A stretch of DNA of 24,768 bases from an uncultured Micrococcales bacterium (GCA_913056225.1 CAJXMQ010000005.1:1-24768); one strand, 5' to 3'; counted from the stretch's first letter, positions 1 to 9,482 are shown. Translations and numbers: made by a program. Notes: generated by a model not told the origin, from the sequence alone.

Positions 1-33
1 TCCAAAGACAGACAGAGATTTAGAAAGATACTA

Positions 34-297
34 ATGGCAAACATTAAGTCCAAAATCAAGCGTATTGGCACCAACCGTAAGGCTGAAGAGCGCAACAAGG
101 CCGTTCGCAGCGAAATGAAAACCGCTATTCGTGCCGCTCGTGAAGCAATCACCGCAGGCGACAAGACCGCTGCTGAGCAGCACGTGAAGCTTGCAAGCAA
201 GAAATTGGACAAGGCTGTTAGCAAAGGCGTGATTCACAAAAACCAGGCAGCAAACAAAAAAAGCGCCATCGCTTCTAAGCTTGCAAAACTCAGCTAG
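34..297 (+). CDS. rpsT: 30S ribosomal protein S20
   Basis: This 87-residue, very basic protein starts [14 protein letters not shown] and continues with [17 protein letters not shown], the typical S20 N-terminal helix that binds 16S rRNA in the body of the small subunit. Length is normal for the family (about 85-90 residues). The long Lys/Ala/Arg-rich helices match the known all-helical three-bundle fold. The ATG start is preceded by a weak purine stretch (agaaag) about seven bases upstream. The gene runs opposite to holA and their 3' ends overlap by eight bases, leaving no room for a separate terminator. Its promoter lies before the window. Identification is secure from sequence alone. Confidence 0.97.
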   Translation: MANIKSKIKRIGTNRKAEERNKAVRSEMKTAIRAAREAITAGDKTAAEQHVKLASKKLDKAVSKGVIHKNQAANKKSAIASKLAKLS

Positions 298-1234
298 TTT
301 TCGAACTAACCGCTAGTAGCAGCTGCTCCAAATCATATTCAGGGTGACGTGAGCCTCCCTTAACTTTTTCATCGGTCGAGGCAATCAGCCCAACCAAATT
401 TTCCAAAGAACTTTCACTCCAGCCAGCCAGCTCACCTTTTAGTTTTCGAAGTTGCCAATCCGCCATTCCGATCTCGCTCGCGGTTGCTGCTGGATTCGAT
501 ATCAACTTAGCCAACTGTCTGGCCTTCATAGCCACAGTCGCAACTAGTGGCACGGGATCAATGCCAGTGTCCAGAGCGTTTCTCAATAACCTCATTGATG
601 TTTGCAAGTCTCCCGCGAAAGCCGCATCGACAACCCGAAAGGCAGTGGTTTGCTCCCGTCCACCAAACAAGGCATCCACTGTCTCAAAATCAATCTCACT
701 TTGATCGGAATTGGCTAACTGAGAGCAGGCTGCGCCCAGTTCAGCCAGATCGTTTGCAAATGTTTGAGTCAACAACCTCTGCGCATCAGCTGCTATCGTT
801 TTTTTGAATTCCCGAAATTCCGCCTGGATAAAGCTCAGCTTGTCTGAATCACGCTTCAAATCCTCACAATCAATCTGCTGAGATTTAAATTTAGCCAAAT
901 CTCTGTTGACCGCCGCTGCCCCCTTCAGTCGAACCACGACAAAGGTCAACTCAGCTGGATCCTGGGTGAATTTTTGAAGATCCTCAACAAGTGCCTTGTT
1001 TGGGGATTGAATGTAAATAAGTCTTGGCTCTGCGAAAAGCGAGGGGCTTGCCAGATTTAGAAGCTGTCCCGCTTGATACGCATCAGCGATTGTGTGTTGC
1101 TCAAACTGTGGGTGTAGTTCACTCAGCAACTTGCGGAGTTTTTCAAATCCCCTATCCGCGAGATAGTCATTGGCGCCCATCAACAAGCTCAATGCTTCCA
1201 GCTGAGCAGAACGGAACGAAATTTTTGCCACCAT
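290..1234 (-). CDS. holA: DNA polymerase III delta subunit (clamp loader)
   Basis: This 314-residue protein resembles the HolA delta subunit, which opens the beta sliding clamp during loading on primed DNA. Recognisable features are an early stretch with [10 protein letters not shown], a central AAA+-like region, and the C-terminal collar helices with ARQLAKLI and later [13 protein letters not shown], typical of actinobacterial delta. The Walker A motif is absent, as expected for delta, which does not hydrolyse ATP. The ATG shares one base with the TGA of comEC (TGATG), so translation is probably coupled. It is the last gene of the leuS/comEA/comEC/holA series, and rpsT converges on it; this order is common in actinobacteria. 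Confidence 0.9.
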   Translation of the reverse strand: MVAKISFRSAQLEALSLLMGANDYLADRGFEKLRKLLSELHPQFEQHTIADAYQAGQLLNLASPSLFAEPRLIYIQSPNKALVEDLQKFTQDPAELTFVVVRLKGAAAVNRDLAKFKSQQIDCEDLKRDSDKLSFIQAEFREFKKTIAADAQRLLTQTFANDLAELGAACSQLANSDQSEIDFETVDALFGGREQTTAFRVVDAAFAGDLQTSMRLLRNALDTGIDPVPLVATVAMKARQLAKLISNPAATASEIGMADWQLRKLKGELAGWSESSLENLVGLIASTDEKVKGGSRHPEYDLEQLLLAVSSKTS

Positions 1235-3456
1235 CAGAGTTTACCCGTCGCGAAAACTTTCAACCCCTCGGTGGAGTCAATGCCCACCATTCCCTGAGTG
1301 TCGGTTCTCAGAACAGTGCTTCCGACTGATTTCAGCTTTGAAATCAATGAGGTATCTGGGTGGCCGTAGCTATTTTCCCCCACTGAAATTATTGATAGCT
1401 CGGGAGATAGGGACTCATGAAATTTATCGCTCTGATCAGCACTGCCGTGATGGCTCACTTTGAGAACAAGAGGTTTTTGTGAATCGACTCTTCCCTGTAA
1501 TCCCTGTTGCAAGATTTGGTCTTGTCTTTCCCTACCAATATCTCCAGTTGCAAGCACTTGCAGCTTTGGTAATTGAATTATCGCCACAAGTGATGCATCG
1601 TTGGCGTCCTCAGCTCCGCTTGCGGAAGTGGTTGGTGAAAGTATTTCCCAAAAACCGTTACCAAAATCACCACTTTTGCCTCGTGAGGCTACCGTCATTG
1701 GAACATTTCGCTCCTTCATAAACTCTGTCACCCGATCAACAGCCTCACGTTGATCATTAAACCCAGAAACTAAAACCTTGCCGATGGAAACTGCATGCAA
1801 CCCTTCAATTCCACCAACGTGATCAAAATCGAAATGGCTCAGCATCAGAACATCGATGTGGTGAATTCTGTTTGATCGCAAACAGGCCTCAATCAATCTG
1901 GGATCCCTTCCGACATCAATCAGCATTGTGTTTTCATTAGATCTGATAATCAGTGCATCACCCTGACCGACGTCGCAATTGACGACCTGAGGCTTTTGAT
2001 CTGCGAATTGATAGACCCGCAACTGCTTTTCAATGTAGCCAGCGGTTGAACCCGCGACCAGCAAAATAATCGTCACAACTGAGAGTGTTTTATATCTCTC
2101 ACTCAAAACCGCAAGGCTGATAGCAAATGCTAAAACCACCGCAAGAGCTAGACCCGTGAAGTCATTGGGCCAAGGAAGAGTCGACTGAGGCAATGGAGCC
2201 AAAGTGTTTGCCACCCTAGCTATCCACCAGGTTCCAAAACTTGCCACGAGACTCAACAGAGAACTAATAGCCGGGAAAACCGGTGAAAGGAACACTGCGG
2301 TGATACCCAACACGGTAACCGGTGCAACAACAGGCTCACTCAAAACATTGGCGATAACTCCAAACACTGGAAGCTCTGGCTGCAGCATCAGCATCACCGG
2401 GATGCAATAGAGCTGCGCTGAGAAGCTAACCGACAAACCAACCGCCAAGGCTTTGGGAAGTCTATGCAGTTTTTGGTATATGGCCGGAGCCAGGACCAGT
2501 ATTCCGAGGGTGGAGAAAACGCTAAGAGCAAAAGCAAAATCAATACATAGCCAGGGATCAAAACTCAAAAGGATAATCATTGATAAAGCGAGCGCTCGCA
2601 GTGGCTTAACCCCACGACCCAACCACATCGCAACAATCACTGTTGCCGCCATGAAACCCGCTCTCAAAACACTTGGATCAAAACCAACAACCAGCACATA
2701 AATCACCAACGAAAAAAGTGCCGCAACGAACCTTGTGGTTCTGCGAACTCTTAATAGGCCAAGTCCGAAATAAACGCTGGCTAGAACTATTGCGCAGTTT
2801 GCTCCGCTGACAGCAACAAGGTGCGTGAGAGCCACCTTGCGCATATTCTCACTGGTCTGTTCTGATAACAGAGTTCGCTCCCCTACAGCCAAACCAGCAA
2901 CCAAACCCGCACTATCTGGATCTACTCCGGCAAGGTTTTCTAAGAAGCTAGAACGGATTTCGCCAATTACGGATTGCAGATTTTGAGGTTTAGAAATCAA
3001 CACCGATGGCTCCATCTCGGTTGCAATGAAGTGGCCTCTACCCTGTTGCCAGTTGGCTTCCAATGACAATTTGGATGCATACCTCTCCCCCCAGCGGTAT
3101 TCACCGTTTTCGCCAATTAGCGATCCAAGAGTTGGTGAAAATTCCGCTGATTCAAAGACCACCCAGGTTTTGAATCCATCGCCATACGGTTGACTGTCTG
3201 ACTCGACTCGAAACTCGCCTTCTAAAACAAGACGATTTTCAATCATGGAAAGCTCTGATTCATCCACTGCGTCGAAAACTTGAAGGGTTGATACGGTCAA
3301 TCCAATTAGGGACGTGGCAATGGCGAAATTAAGCAGTCTTCGCTCATGGAATCTGACCGCAACCAGCACCATCAAAAAACTGATTACACCAATGATTGGC
3401 GAGAGTGTGAGCTCAATAATTCGAGCGAGCCAAACACCTGCGCTCAGTGCAATCAA
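1234..3456 (-). CDS. comEC: ComEC/Rec2 DNA-uptake channel protein
   Basis: This 740-residue polytopic membrane protein is the likely channel that passes single-stranded DNA across the cytoplasmic membrane during natural transformation. Hydrophobic N-terminal segments (about residues 1-60) are followed by a soluble OB-like stretch (about 75-160). The competence domain, with many membrane helices, spans about 175-480. A metallo-beta-lactamase-like domain occupies the C-terminal quarter. In it the metal motif reads HFDFDH (residues 541-546), preceded by CDVGQGDA and followed by VSHHGS. This is the ComEC variant of the HxHxDH signature, so the domain looks intact. The start is TTG, overlapping the comEA TGA as TTGA, with an AGGGAA stretch about a dozen bases upstream. 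Coupling with comEA fits joint expression. Confidence 0.93.
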   Translation of the reverse strand: MIALSAGVWLARIIELTLSPIIGVISFLMVLVAVRFHERRLLNFAIATSLIGLTVSTLQVFDAVDESELSMIENRLVLEGEFRVESDSQPYGDGFKTWVVFESAEFSPTLGSLIGENGEYRWGERYASKLSLEANWQQGRGHFIATEMEPSVLISKPQNLQSVIGEIRSSFLENLAGVDPDSAGLVAGLAVGERTLLSEQTSENMRKVALTHLVAVSGANCAIVLASVYFGLGLLRVRRTTRFVAALFSLVIYVLVVGFDPSVLRAGFMAATVIVAMWLGRGVKPLRALALSMIILLSFDPWLCIDFAFALSVFSTLGILVLAPAIYQKLHRLPKALAVGLSVSFSAQLYCIPVMLMLQPELPVFGVIANVLSEPVVAPVTVLGITAVFLSPVFPAISSLLSLVASFGTWWIARVANTLAPLPQSTLPWPNDFTGLALAVVLAFAISLAVLSERYKTLSVVTIILLVAGSTAGYIEKQLRVYQFADQKPQVVNCDVGQGDALIIRSNENTMLIDVGRDPRLIEACLRSNRIHHIDVLMLSHFDFDHVGGIEGLHAVSIGKVLVSGFNDQREAVDRVTEFMKERNVPMTVASRGKSGDFGNGFWEILSPTTSASGAEDANDASLVAIIQLPKLQVLATGDIGRERQDQILQQGLQGRVDSQKPLVLKVSHHGSADQSDKFHESLSPELSIISVGENSYGHPDTSLISKLKSVGSTVLRTDTQGMVGIDSTEGLKVFATGKL

Positions 3457-4016
3457 AGACGAATCAATTCCCTGATGTTTTCAATCATCTTTGGGCCAAT
3501 GCCGCTCACCTCAACCAGTTGTTCTACTGAGCGAAACCGGCCAATTTTCTGTCTGTGGTCAACTATTTTGGAAGCTATGGACGGGCCTACGCCGGGCAGT
3601 TCGTCTAGTTTTTCAACTGATGCCTCGTTGATGCTGATCTTGGAATCTTGTTCCTCTGTAAAAGTTTGCTCAGAAGAAACTACTAGCTGCTCACCATCTA
3701 TCAAGATTCTCGCCAGGTTAACACTCTGGGAGCTAGCCAGTTCACTGAAGCCTCCAGCCATTTCGATTACATCGCTCACGCGACTACCTAGCTCGAGTTC
3801 ATATAATCCTGGGCTGATGACTTCTCCGACCACGTGAATATTGATAGCTGCGGAGGACTGAACCGGTTCGGCCTGGGCAACTGGTTCGAGAATTCGTTCG
3901 GTTTCCATCCTGGGCCATAGAATCCAGCCAATCAAGATTGCAACTGAAGCCACCAGAGCTAGTTTCAACTTGCTGGTATTGACAATCAGTTTCTTGGCTT
4001 TTTCATATAACTCCAC
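3453..4016 (-). CDS. comEA: ComEA-like DNA-binding competence protein
   Basis: This 187-residue membrane-anchored protein has the layout of Gram-positive ComEA: a short basic N-terminus, one membrane helix (about residues 18-36), an acidic/Pro linker, an SLBB-type domain (about 57-113, with VVGEVISPGLYEL), and a C-terminal double helix-hairpin-helix domain (about 128-187, with LDELPGVGPSIASKI and VSGIGPKMIENI) that binds duplex DNA. It is expected to capture DNA outside the membrane and hand it to ComEC, encoded immediately downstream with a four-base overlap. The first in-frame start is GTG with no clear Shine-Dalgarno; a terminator-like hairpin ends only three bases before it. A start slightly further in cannot be excluded, but it would eat into the basic flank of the membrane helix. 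Confidence 0.92.
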   Translation of the reverse strand: MELYEKAKKLIVNTSKLKLALVASVAILIGWILWPRMETERILEPVAQAEPVQSSAAINIHVVGEVISPGLYELELGSRVSDVIEMAGGFSELASSQSVNLARILIDGEQLVVSSEQTFTEEQDSKISINEASVEKLDELPGVGPSIASKIVDHRQKIGRFRSVEQLVEVSGIGPKMIENIRELIRL

Positions 4017-4018
4017 AG

Positions 4019-4040
4019 AAAAAAGCTAGCCAAATAGCTT
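4019..4040 (-). terminator. Candidate intrinsic terminator after leuS
   Basis: On the minus strand a six-base-pair stem AAGCTA/TAGCTT with a six-base loop (TTTGGC) runs into a stretch of T (complement of 4019-4024). The stem is AT-rich, so it may be leaky. It sits between the leuS stop and the comEA GTG and touches the comEA start region, so it could also act as an attenuator or block ribosome access. Confidence 0.5.
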
Positions 4041-4083
4041 GGTCAGAAAATCTCGTGGGTTAATTTGTGGAAAAGTTAGCTGA

Positions 4084-6552
4084 TTAGGAGTTTCTAATTG
4101 CAATGTTGACAAGCTTTGGTGCCTTGACAATGACCTTCACAATCTCACCATCTCCGATAGCCCTTTGGACATTCTCGCTGGCACGAGCGAGCTGTTCTAG
4201 ATCTGCTTCTGAGATAGCAGAGGAAACCTCAAATTTATCCCTCAGTTTTCCATTCACCTGGGCAACCGCAACCACGGTGTCTTTCACTAGAAGCTCTGGC
4301 TCAACATCTCTCAAACCAGCAAGCGCCACCGGAGTGTTGAAACCAAGGGCATGCCACATGTCCTCTGCAACATAGGGTGCAAACAAACTCAACCCCTTGG
4401 TTAGCTCCTCGGCACCCTCGCGAACCGCAGGGTTGGAAGCTCCCGACCCTGAGTCAATCGCCTTGCGCAAGGCATTAACCAGCTCCATTGTTTTGGCAAC
4501 CGCAACGTTGAACTTAAAGCTTTCAATACTGCTACCAAACTCATTCAAAAAGGTGTGGGTGGCAATCCGTACGTCTCGATCTGGCTCCCCTGCTTGTTCA
4601 ACGCTAGTAACATCCTGAACAACTCTCCATGCCCTGGCCAAAAACTTGCTGGAGGCCTGCGGCGAGACATCTTTCCAGTCAATATCATCCTCTGGAGGGC
4701 CCGCGAAGCTCATTGTTAACCGAATCGCATCAACACCGTGCTCTTCGAGCTGATCCCCAAGCTTCACCAGGTTCCCTCTTGATTTGCTCATCGCAGAGCC
4801 GTCCATGAGAACCATGCCCTGATTTAGCAATCTACTGAAGGGTTCTTCAAAGTCCACCATTCCCATGTCGAATAGAACCTTGGTGAAAAAGCGAGCATAC
4901 AGAAGGTGCAAAATTGCGTGCGTCACGCCACCGACGTACTGGTCAACCGCACCCCATTTGGCCAACTCGTTCTGGTCGAAGGCGAATTCCTCGCTATTTG
5001 GAGAAATGAACCGCAAGAAATACCAACTGGAATCCACGAAGGTATCCATGGTGTCGGTGTCGCGCTTAGCTTTTTCGCCACACTTAGGGCAATCAACGTT
5101 TACCCATTCCTCGGCCCCACCTAAAGGAGAAGTTCCCTTAGGTGCCAAGTCAAGTCCCTTGCTATCCGGAAGCTCCACTGGAAGCTGATCTTGCTCTACT
5201 GGAACCTCGCCGCAACTTGGGCAGTGAATGATTGGAATCGGAGTTCCCCAGTACCGCTGCCGCGAAATCAACCAGTCTCGCAACCTAAAAGTCTTGTCGC
5301 TGTCACCAGTTCCACGTTCTCTCAGAATCTCAACTGCCTTTTCAATGGCCTGCTCTTTGTTCAGGCCATTCAGGGCTCCTGAGTTAATTAGGGTTCCATC
5401 GCCAGCAGTGGCGATTTTGGAAACTGATGGATCCTCTTCGCCGGTGTCAACAACCGTGTTGATTGGCAAATCAAACTTCACCGCAAACTCCATGTCGCGT
5501 TCATCATGGGCGGGAACTGCCATGATTGCACCGGTCCCGTAATCAGCTAAAACATAATCGCTTGCCCACATAGGCAATCGCTCCCCATTGAGTGGATTGA
5601 TTGCATAACGATCTAGGAAAACGCCTGTTTTTTCCCGATCGGTCGCCAATCGGTCAATATCGCTAGTTTTCTTTACGGAATTTAGATAATCGTCAAACTT
5701 GTTCTGAGTTTCTTGGCTTGCTCCCTCTGCCAACTCTGCAGCTAGATCGCTATCTGCTGCCACAACCATGAAGGTAGCCCCGTACAAGGTGTCGGGACGT
5801 GTGGTGAAAATTTCGATTGGTTGCTCACGGTTTTCAACCTCAAACTGCACCTTTGCACCATAGCTACGACCAATCCAATTGCGTTGCATGGATAGAACCT
5901 TTGAGGGCCAATTGCCCTCCAGTCCATCAAGGTCATCTAGCAGTCTGTCTGCGTAGTCAGTTACTTTGAAATACCACTGGGTGAGAGCTTTCTTGGTCAC
6001 CTCTGTGTCGCAGCGCTCACATAATCCAGCGACTACCTGTTCGTTTGCCAAAACTGTCTGGCACGATGGACACCAGTTCACATTAGAGTTTTTTCGATAG
6101 GCCAGACCTTTTTTATAAAACTCTAGAAACAACCACTGGTTCCAGCGGTAGTAAATCGGGTCGCAGGTTCGCAAAACCCGGTTCCAGTCAAAGCTGCACG
6201 CATAATTCTCCATCGACTTTTTTTGCTGGTCGATGTTGTCATATGTCCACTGCCTTGGGTCTAAACCTCTTTTAATTGCGGCATTTTCTGCTGGCAGCCC
6301 AAAGGCATCCCAGCCAATCGGGTGCAGCACGTTATAGCCTCGCTGAACCCAGTAACGAGAAATCACATCTCCCAGAGCATAAGCCTCCGCATGCCCCATG
6401 TGCAGGTCTCCGCTTGGGTAGGGAAACATGTCCAAGACATACTTCCGTGGTCTTGGATCATCCTTGTCTCCGCTGTCAAAAGGTTTTTCCTGTTGCCAAT
6501 ATGGAAGCCACTTGGCTTGGATCTTTTGAAAATCGTATTCTGTCTGGGTCAA
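4084..6552 (-). CDS. leuS: Leucyl-tRNA synthetase
   Basis: This 822-residue class I aminoacyl-tRNA synthetase charges tRNA-Leu with leucine. The ATP-site HIGH motif reads HMGH at residues 51-54 (in [11 protein letters not shown]), and the KMSKS loop reads AMSKS at 587-591. Zinc-binding CPSC...CERC follows at about 165-190, and a second pair of CxxC motifs (CPSC, CPKC) lies near 450-500. The CP1 editing domain is present, with [12 protein letters not shown] and the [15 protein letters not shown] block whose aspartate is involved in proofreading. The C-terminal anticodon-binding and tail domains complete a normal-length bacterial enzyme. The start is TTG with AGAGG five bases upstream; a second copy of AGAGGTT lies 14 bases further up. 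It follows pabB on the same strand after 29 bases. Confidence 0.97.
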   Translation of the reverse strand: MTQTEYDFQKIQAKWLPYWQQEKPFDSGDKDDPRPRKYVLDMFPYPSGDLHMGHAEAYALGDVISRYWVQRGYNVLHPIGWDAFGLPAENAAIKRGLDPRQWTYDNIDQQKKSMENYACSFDWNRVLRTCDPIYYRWNQWLFLEFYKKGLAYRKNSNVNWCPSCQTVLANEQVVAGLCERCDTEVTKKALTQWYFKVTDYADRLLDDLDGLEGNWPSKVLSMQRNWIGRSYGAKVQFEVENREQPIEIFTTRPDTLYGATFMVVAADSDLAAELAEGASQETQNKFDDYLNSVKKTSDIDRLATDREKTGVFLDRYAINPLNGERLPMWASDYVLADYGTGAIMAVPAHDERDMEFAVKFDLPINTVVDTGEEDPSVSKIATAGDGTLINSGALNGLNKEQAIEKAVEILRERGTGDSDKTFRLRDWLISRQRYWGTPIPIIHCPSCGEVPVEQDQLPVELPDSKGLDLAPKGTSPLGGAEEWVNVDCPKCGEKAKRDTDTMDTFVDSSWYFLRFISPNSEEFAFDQNELAKWGAVDQYVGGVTHAILHLLYARFFTKVLFDMGMVDFEEPFSRLLNQGMVLMDGSAMSKSRGNLVKLGDQLEEHGVDAIRLTMSFAGPPEDDIDWKDVSPQASSKFLARAWRVVQDVTSVEQAGEPDRDVRIATHTFLNEFGSSIESFKFNVAVAKTMELVNALRKAIDSGSGASNPAVREGAEELTKGLSLFAPYVAEDMWHALGFNTPVALAGLRDVEPELLVKDTVVAVAQVNGKLRDKFEVSSAISEADLEQLARASENVQRAIGDGEIVKVIVKAPKLVNIAIRNS

Positions 6553-6581
6553 TCTAACCTCTGCCGTTCAACCTCTAAAGG

Positions 6582-7871
6582 TTACCAACTTACCGAGCCT
6601 CCGATGGCCTCAACTAAAGCTTTTGCCTTCAATTGCATCTCTAAATACTCCCGTTGAGGATCACTCCCCCAGGTAATGCCCCCACCGACTCCAATTGAGA
6701 ATTCCTCCCCGGTTTGAATCAGGCTACGAATGGTCATGGCCAATTCACTGTCGCCGTTATTGGCAATCCAGCCAAATGCCCCCGAATAAAGCCCTCTGGC
6801 GGAGGGTTCCGCGGAGGCCAGAAAGCTAACTGCAGAGTGCTTTGGTGCACCAGTCATCGAGCCCGCCGGGAACAGGCTGGCAATAGCCTCAATGGTTGAT
6901 TTGCCGCGGGCCAGCTGGGCTTTGACGGTGGAAACTAACTGATGCACACTGCTGAAACTTTGAAGCTCAAAAAGTTTTTCGGTAATTACCGAATCAATTT
7001 CGGCAATTCGAGTGAAGTCGTTTCTGACCAGATCAACAATCATGAGATTTTCGGCAAGTTCTTTTTCATTGGCCAGCAGTTCCTCGGATATCCTCAAATC
7101 CTCAGCTTGGTCGCTGGACCTGGGCCTAGTTCCTTTGATTGGAGACGAGCGCATTTCGAATTTATTTGATTGGAAAAATAACTCTGGCGAGATTGAGACC
7201 AATTGAGTTGACCCAAAGTTAATCAGTGACGCAAAAGGTGATGGGTGCTGTTTTTTCAACTTATAAAAAACATTGATTGGATCAGTTTCTAATCGACCAC
7301 GAAGCTGGGTGGTAAGGCACAACTGGTAGCTTTCACCTTTTTTTATCTGCTCCTGGCAATCCAATACAGACTGCAAGTATTCACCCTCATTACTGAGCAC
7401 TGACAGTTTGGTCTTTATGTCCTCATCGACCATTAGGGATTCACCACCAGTGAGCGCAATTCTCAGAAAAACAGAATGCTTCCAGTTGTCAAAGTCACTT
7501 TCAGAGGGGAAGTCTCCAATCAGCCAGCATGCTTTCTCTTGATGGCCAAAAACCATCGCCCGATCAACTCTTATACCCAAAGATTCGCCACCGTCACCTA
7601 TGCCCATTTGAGCTAGGCCCATTTCATAATTCAGCGCCACCACTAAACCGGGACGAAAACTAAATGGGAGTGATAAGTCATCAGTTGGGGTGTTTAGTTT
7701 TAGCTCAGAAAAGCTAGAAAAGCTGAAGCTTTCTCCAGAACCAATAATGGAATATGGCTCAGAGTTTTGCCGTCTATCAAAATAAAAACTAGTTCCTAAT
7801 TTTGAATACAGGGAAAGGTAAACGTCATCTGGGTTGTACCACCAGTTAGTTAACTTCTCCGTAAACAGCAT
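6582..7871 (-). CDS. pabB: Aminodeoxychorismate synthase component I (PabB-type)
   Basis: This 429-residue chorismate-utilising enzyme should convert chorismate to 4-amino-4-deoxychorismate, the first committed step to p-aminobenzoate and folate. Three family blocks are visible: SPIKGTRPR with Lys at residue 246, LMIVDLVRNDFTRIA, and FPAGSMTGAPKHSAV. The PIKGT lysine is diagnostic for PabB; anthranilate synthase TrpE has PIAGT there. The ATG is preceded by AGGGAT seven bases away. The gene is divergent from pabC, the lyase for the next step, which supports the assignment. The partner glutaminase (PabA/TrpG) is not in the window, so ammonia must come from a subunit encoded elsewhere. Confidence 0.9.
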   Translation of the reverse strand: MLFTEKLTNWWYNPDDVYLSLYSKLGTSFYFDRRQNSEPYSIIGSGESFSFSSFSELKLNTPTDDLSLPFSFRPGLVVALNYEMGLAQMGIGDGGESLGIRVDRAMVFGHQEKACWLIGDFPSESDFDNWKHSVFLRIALTGGESLMVDEDIKTKLSVLSNEGEYLQSVLDCQEQIKKGESYQLCLTTQLRGRLETDPINVFYKLKKQHPSPFASLINFGSTQLVSISPELFFQSNKFEMRSSPIKGTRPRSSDQAEDLRISEELLANEKELAENLMIVDLVRNDFTRIAEIDSVITEKLFELQSFSSVHQLVSTVKAQLARGKSTIEAIASLFPAGSMTGAPKHSAVSFLASAEPSARGLYSGAFGWIANNGDSELAMTIRSLIQTGEEFSIGVGGGITWGSDPQREYLEMQLKAKALVEAIGGSVSW

Positions 7872-7881
7872 TTTTGATATC

Positions 7882-7906
7882 CCTAGCCTCGTAGTCTAGA
7901 GCTAGG
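7882..7906. promoter_or_regulatory. Inverted repeat in the pabB/pabC divergent gap
   Basis: CCTAGC (7882-7887) and GCTAGG (7901-7906) form a perfect six-base inverted repeat separated by 13 bases. One arm adjoins the pabB Shine-Dalgarno on the minus strand and the other the pabC Shine-Dalgarno on the plus strand. The whole intergenic gap is only 51 bases, so divergent promoters must overlap here or lie inside the genes. It could be a regulator site or a translation-control hairpin. CTAG-type palindromes also arise by chance. Confidence 0.35.
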
Positions 7907-7922
7907 AAGAGAGGATTCGGCC

Positions 7923-8705
7923 GTGGGCGTTGAAGGTGATTTCCTAGTCTTTGACTCAGGAAAACTTATCAACTTTGATAAGACCGACAAAACTGCACTT
8001 TCCGTTGCAGATTCGTGGTTGGTTGAAAATGGTCGCGTTCGCTCACTGGATAAGCACTTCCAACGCTTTGAAAAATGGGTAACTTCGATTGAGGATTTCC
8101 CGCAAGGTCTGATGCAAAACTTCTTTGACTCTGTCTCAGACCATCTCCCAACTGAGGGTGAGTGGTTTCCGCGTATCGAATTCAGGCAGCAGTCAAAATT
8201 AGGAGACAGGCTTTTCCTCAGAATTCGTAGATCTCCGGAGAGAACCTCAAGTTTGACTCTTTGGAGCTATCCGGAGCCTGACCCTAGAGAAAATCCCGAA
8301 GTAAAAGGGCCTGATTTATCGTTGTGTCAACAAATTCGTCGAAAGGCAAACCTGCATGGAGCAGATGAAGCTGTTTTATTGGATGAAGACGGATTCATAG
8401 CTGATGGTGCTCTGTCCAGCATCCTCTGGTGGCGGGGTGATGTTTTGTGTGGGCCTGATGAATCAACTCAATGGCTTGATTCGATTACCCGTAAAGAGCT
8501 TTTCAACCTGGCAACTCAGGCTGGGTACCAAACTGTTTCCGAAAAATGCAGACCGGAGGACCTAAATGGTTTGGAAATTTGGAGCGCTTCTAGCCTGCAG
8601 GGAGTTCGAGGAGTAGAAAAATGGGGAGACTTAAGAGTTGGAAGCCCGCAAAAACTTACCTCTTTCAGAAAACGACTTGCCCTTCTTGGCGAACAAATTC
8701 GATAG
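7923..8705 (+). CDS. pabC: Class IV PLP enzyme, probable 4-amino-4-deoxychorismate lyase
   Basis: This 260-residue protein belongs to the class IV aminotransferase/lyase fold. Residues 128-152 align in spacing with E. coli PabC: Lys128 (EVKGPDL) lies 18 residues before GADEAVLLDEDG, the same distance as the Schiff-base lysine from NADEALVLD. I infer that Lys128 carries the PLP. Its head-to-head position with pabB indicates that it releases p-aminobenzoate and pyruvate from aminodeoxychorismate. The GTG start has GAGAGG eight bases upstream. The N-terminal region is diverged from enterobacterial PabC, so a broader transaminase role is possible, but context favours the lyase. Confidence 0.78.
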   Translation: MGVEGDFLVFDSGKLINFDKTDKTALSVADSWLVENGRVRSLDKHFQRFEKWVTSIEDFPQGLMQNFFDSVSDHLPTEGEWFPRIEFRQQSKLGDRLFLRIRRSPERTSSLTLWSYPEPDPRENPEVKGPDLSLCQQIRRKANLHGADEAVLLDEDGFIADGALSSILWWRGDVLCGPDESTQWLDSITRKELFNLATQAGYQTVSEKCRPEDLNGLEIWSASSLQGVRGVEKWGDLRVGSPQKLTSFRKRLALLGEQIR

Positions 8706-8775
8706 GCAAGAGAGCTTTTTTGTTGAGTTTTGAGGCAATTTTGAAAAAACACAGGCTCAGGGTTTCTAGGTAGTT

Positions 8776-9447
8776 ATGTGTGGAAGATTTGTAATTTCAA
8801 AAACTAGCGTCCAACTTGCTTCAGAGCTTGGGGTCGAGAATGGCTTTCAAGGAACGCTTCCAAGTTTTAACATAGCCCCAACTCAATTGGTTCCAATGCT
8901 GCAAATTGAAAGCGTGCCAGCCCTAGTAGAAGCCTCTTGGGGATTAGTTCCTCGCTGGTATGACACTCCCCCAAAGAATCCTCTAATAAATGCTCGGATA
9001 GAGACTATTTTGGAAAAACCAAGCTTCAGAGAAGCTGTTAGAAACACAAGGGCGGTGATTCCAGCCAGCGGTTATTTCGAATGGAAGCAATCTGCAACTG
9101 GCAAGCAACCAGTTTTCATTCACTCTGATGAATTGTTGTTATTCGCAGCAATTTATGAACCAGCTAACCCACTAAGCAATAACCGTCCAAGTTTCAGCAT
9201 CATCACCAAACAATCCGCGCCCGAGATCGAGCAGATCCACGATAGGAACCCGGTAATGCTGGAAGATGTCAGTCAGTGGCTAGATGCTGATGCAAAACCA
9301 GAATTACTCATGTCGAACATTGCCGAGCAGTCAGACCGAATTGCTAGCCAATTAAGTTTTTATGAAGTGAACAAATCAGTTGGTTCGGTTAGCAATAACC
9401 ACCCCGGATTGATCAAACCAGAATCAGAACAAAAGCTGTTCGATTAA
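8776..9447 (+). CDS. SRAP domain protein (YedK/HMCES family)
   Basis: This 223-residue protein has the complete SRAP active site: Cys2 exposed after removal of Met1 (MCGRFV), Asn32 in FNIAPTQ, Glu102 in ASGYFEWK, and His155 in IHDRNPVM. In E. coli YedK and human HMCES, Cys2 forms a thiazolidine crosslink with abasic sites in single-stranded DNA and shields them from breakage and error-prone bypass. Length is normal. The ATG is preceded by a weak AGGT. The gene lies directly upstream of a LexA-controlled dnaE2 unit on the same strand, fitting the reported association of SRAP genes with SOS loci. It has no LexA box of its own in the 70-base gap after pabC. Confidence 0.93.
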   Translation: MCGRFVISKTSVQLASELGVENGFQGTLPSFNIAPTQLVPMLQIESVPALVEASWGLVPRWYDTPPKNPLINARIETILEKPSFREAVRNTRAVIPASGYFEWKQSATGKQPVFIHSDELLLFAAIYEPANPLSNNRPSFSIITKQSAPEIEQIHDRNPVMLEDVSQWLDADAKPELLMSNIAEQSDRIASQLSFYEVNKSVGSVSNNHPGLIKPESEQKLFD

Positions 9448-9450
9448 CTC

Positions 9451-9479
9451 TTCACAATGTCCACTTAATCTCTTACACT
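9451..9479 (+). promoter_or_regulatory. Sigma-70-like promoter of the dnaE2 unit
   Basis: TTCACA (9451-9456) and TACACT (9474-9479) are separated by exactly 17 bases, matching -35 and -10 hexamers at the optimal spacing. The predicted start point falls at about 9485-9487, inside the LexA palindrome that begins four bases after the -10. It starts four bases after the SRAP stop codon. Confidence 0.7.
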
Positions 9480-9482
9480 TTT

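Noticed and set aside
285..308. Intrinsic terminator at the rpsT/holA junction
   Set aside because: AAAACT/AGTTTT and TAGTT/AACTA stems are short, AT-rich, compete with each other, and lack a following T run.
8706..8775. Terminator after pabC
   Set aside because: A T run (ctttttt) is present after the stop, but no stem of more than a few pairs precedes it.
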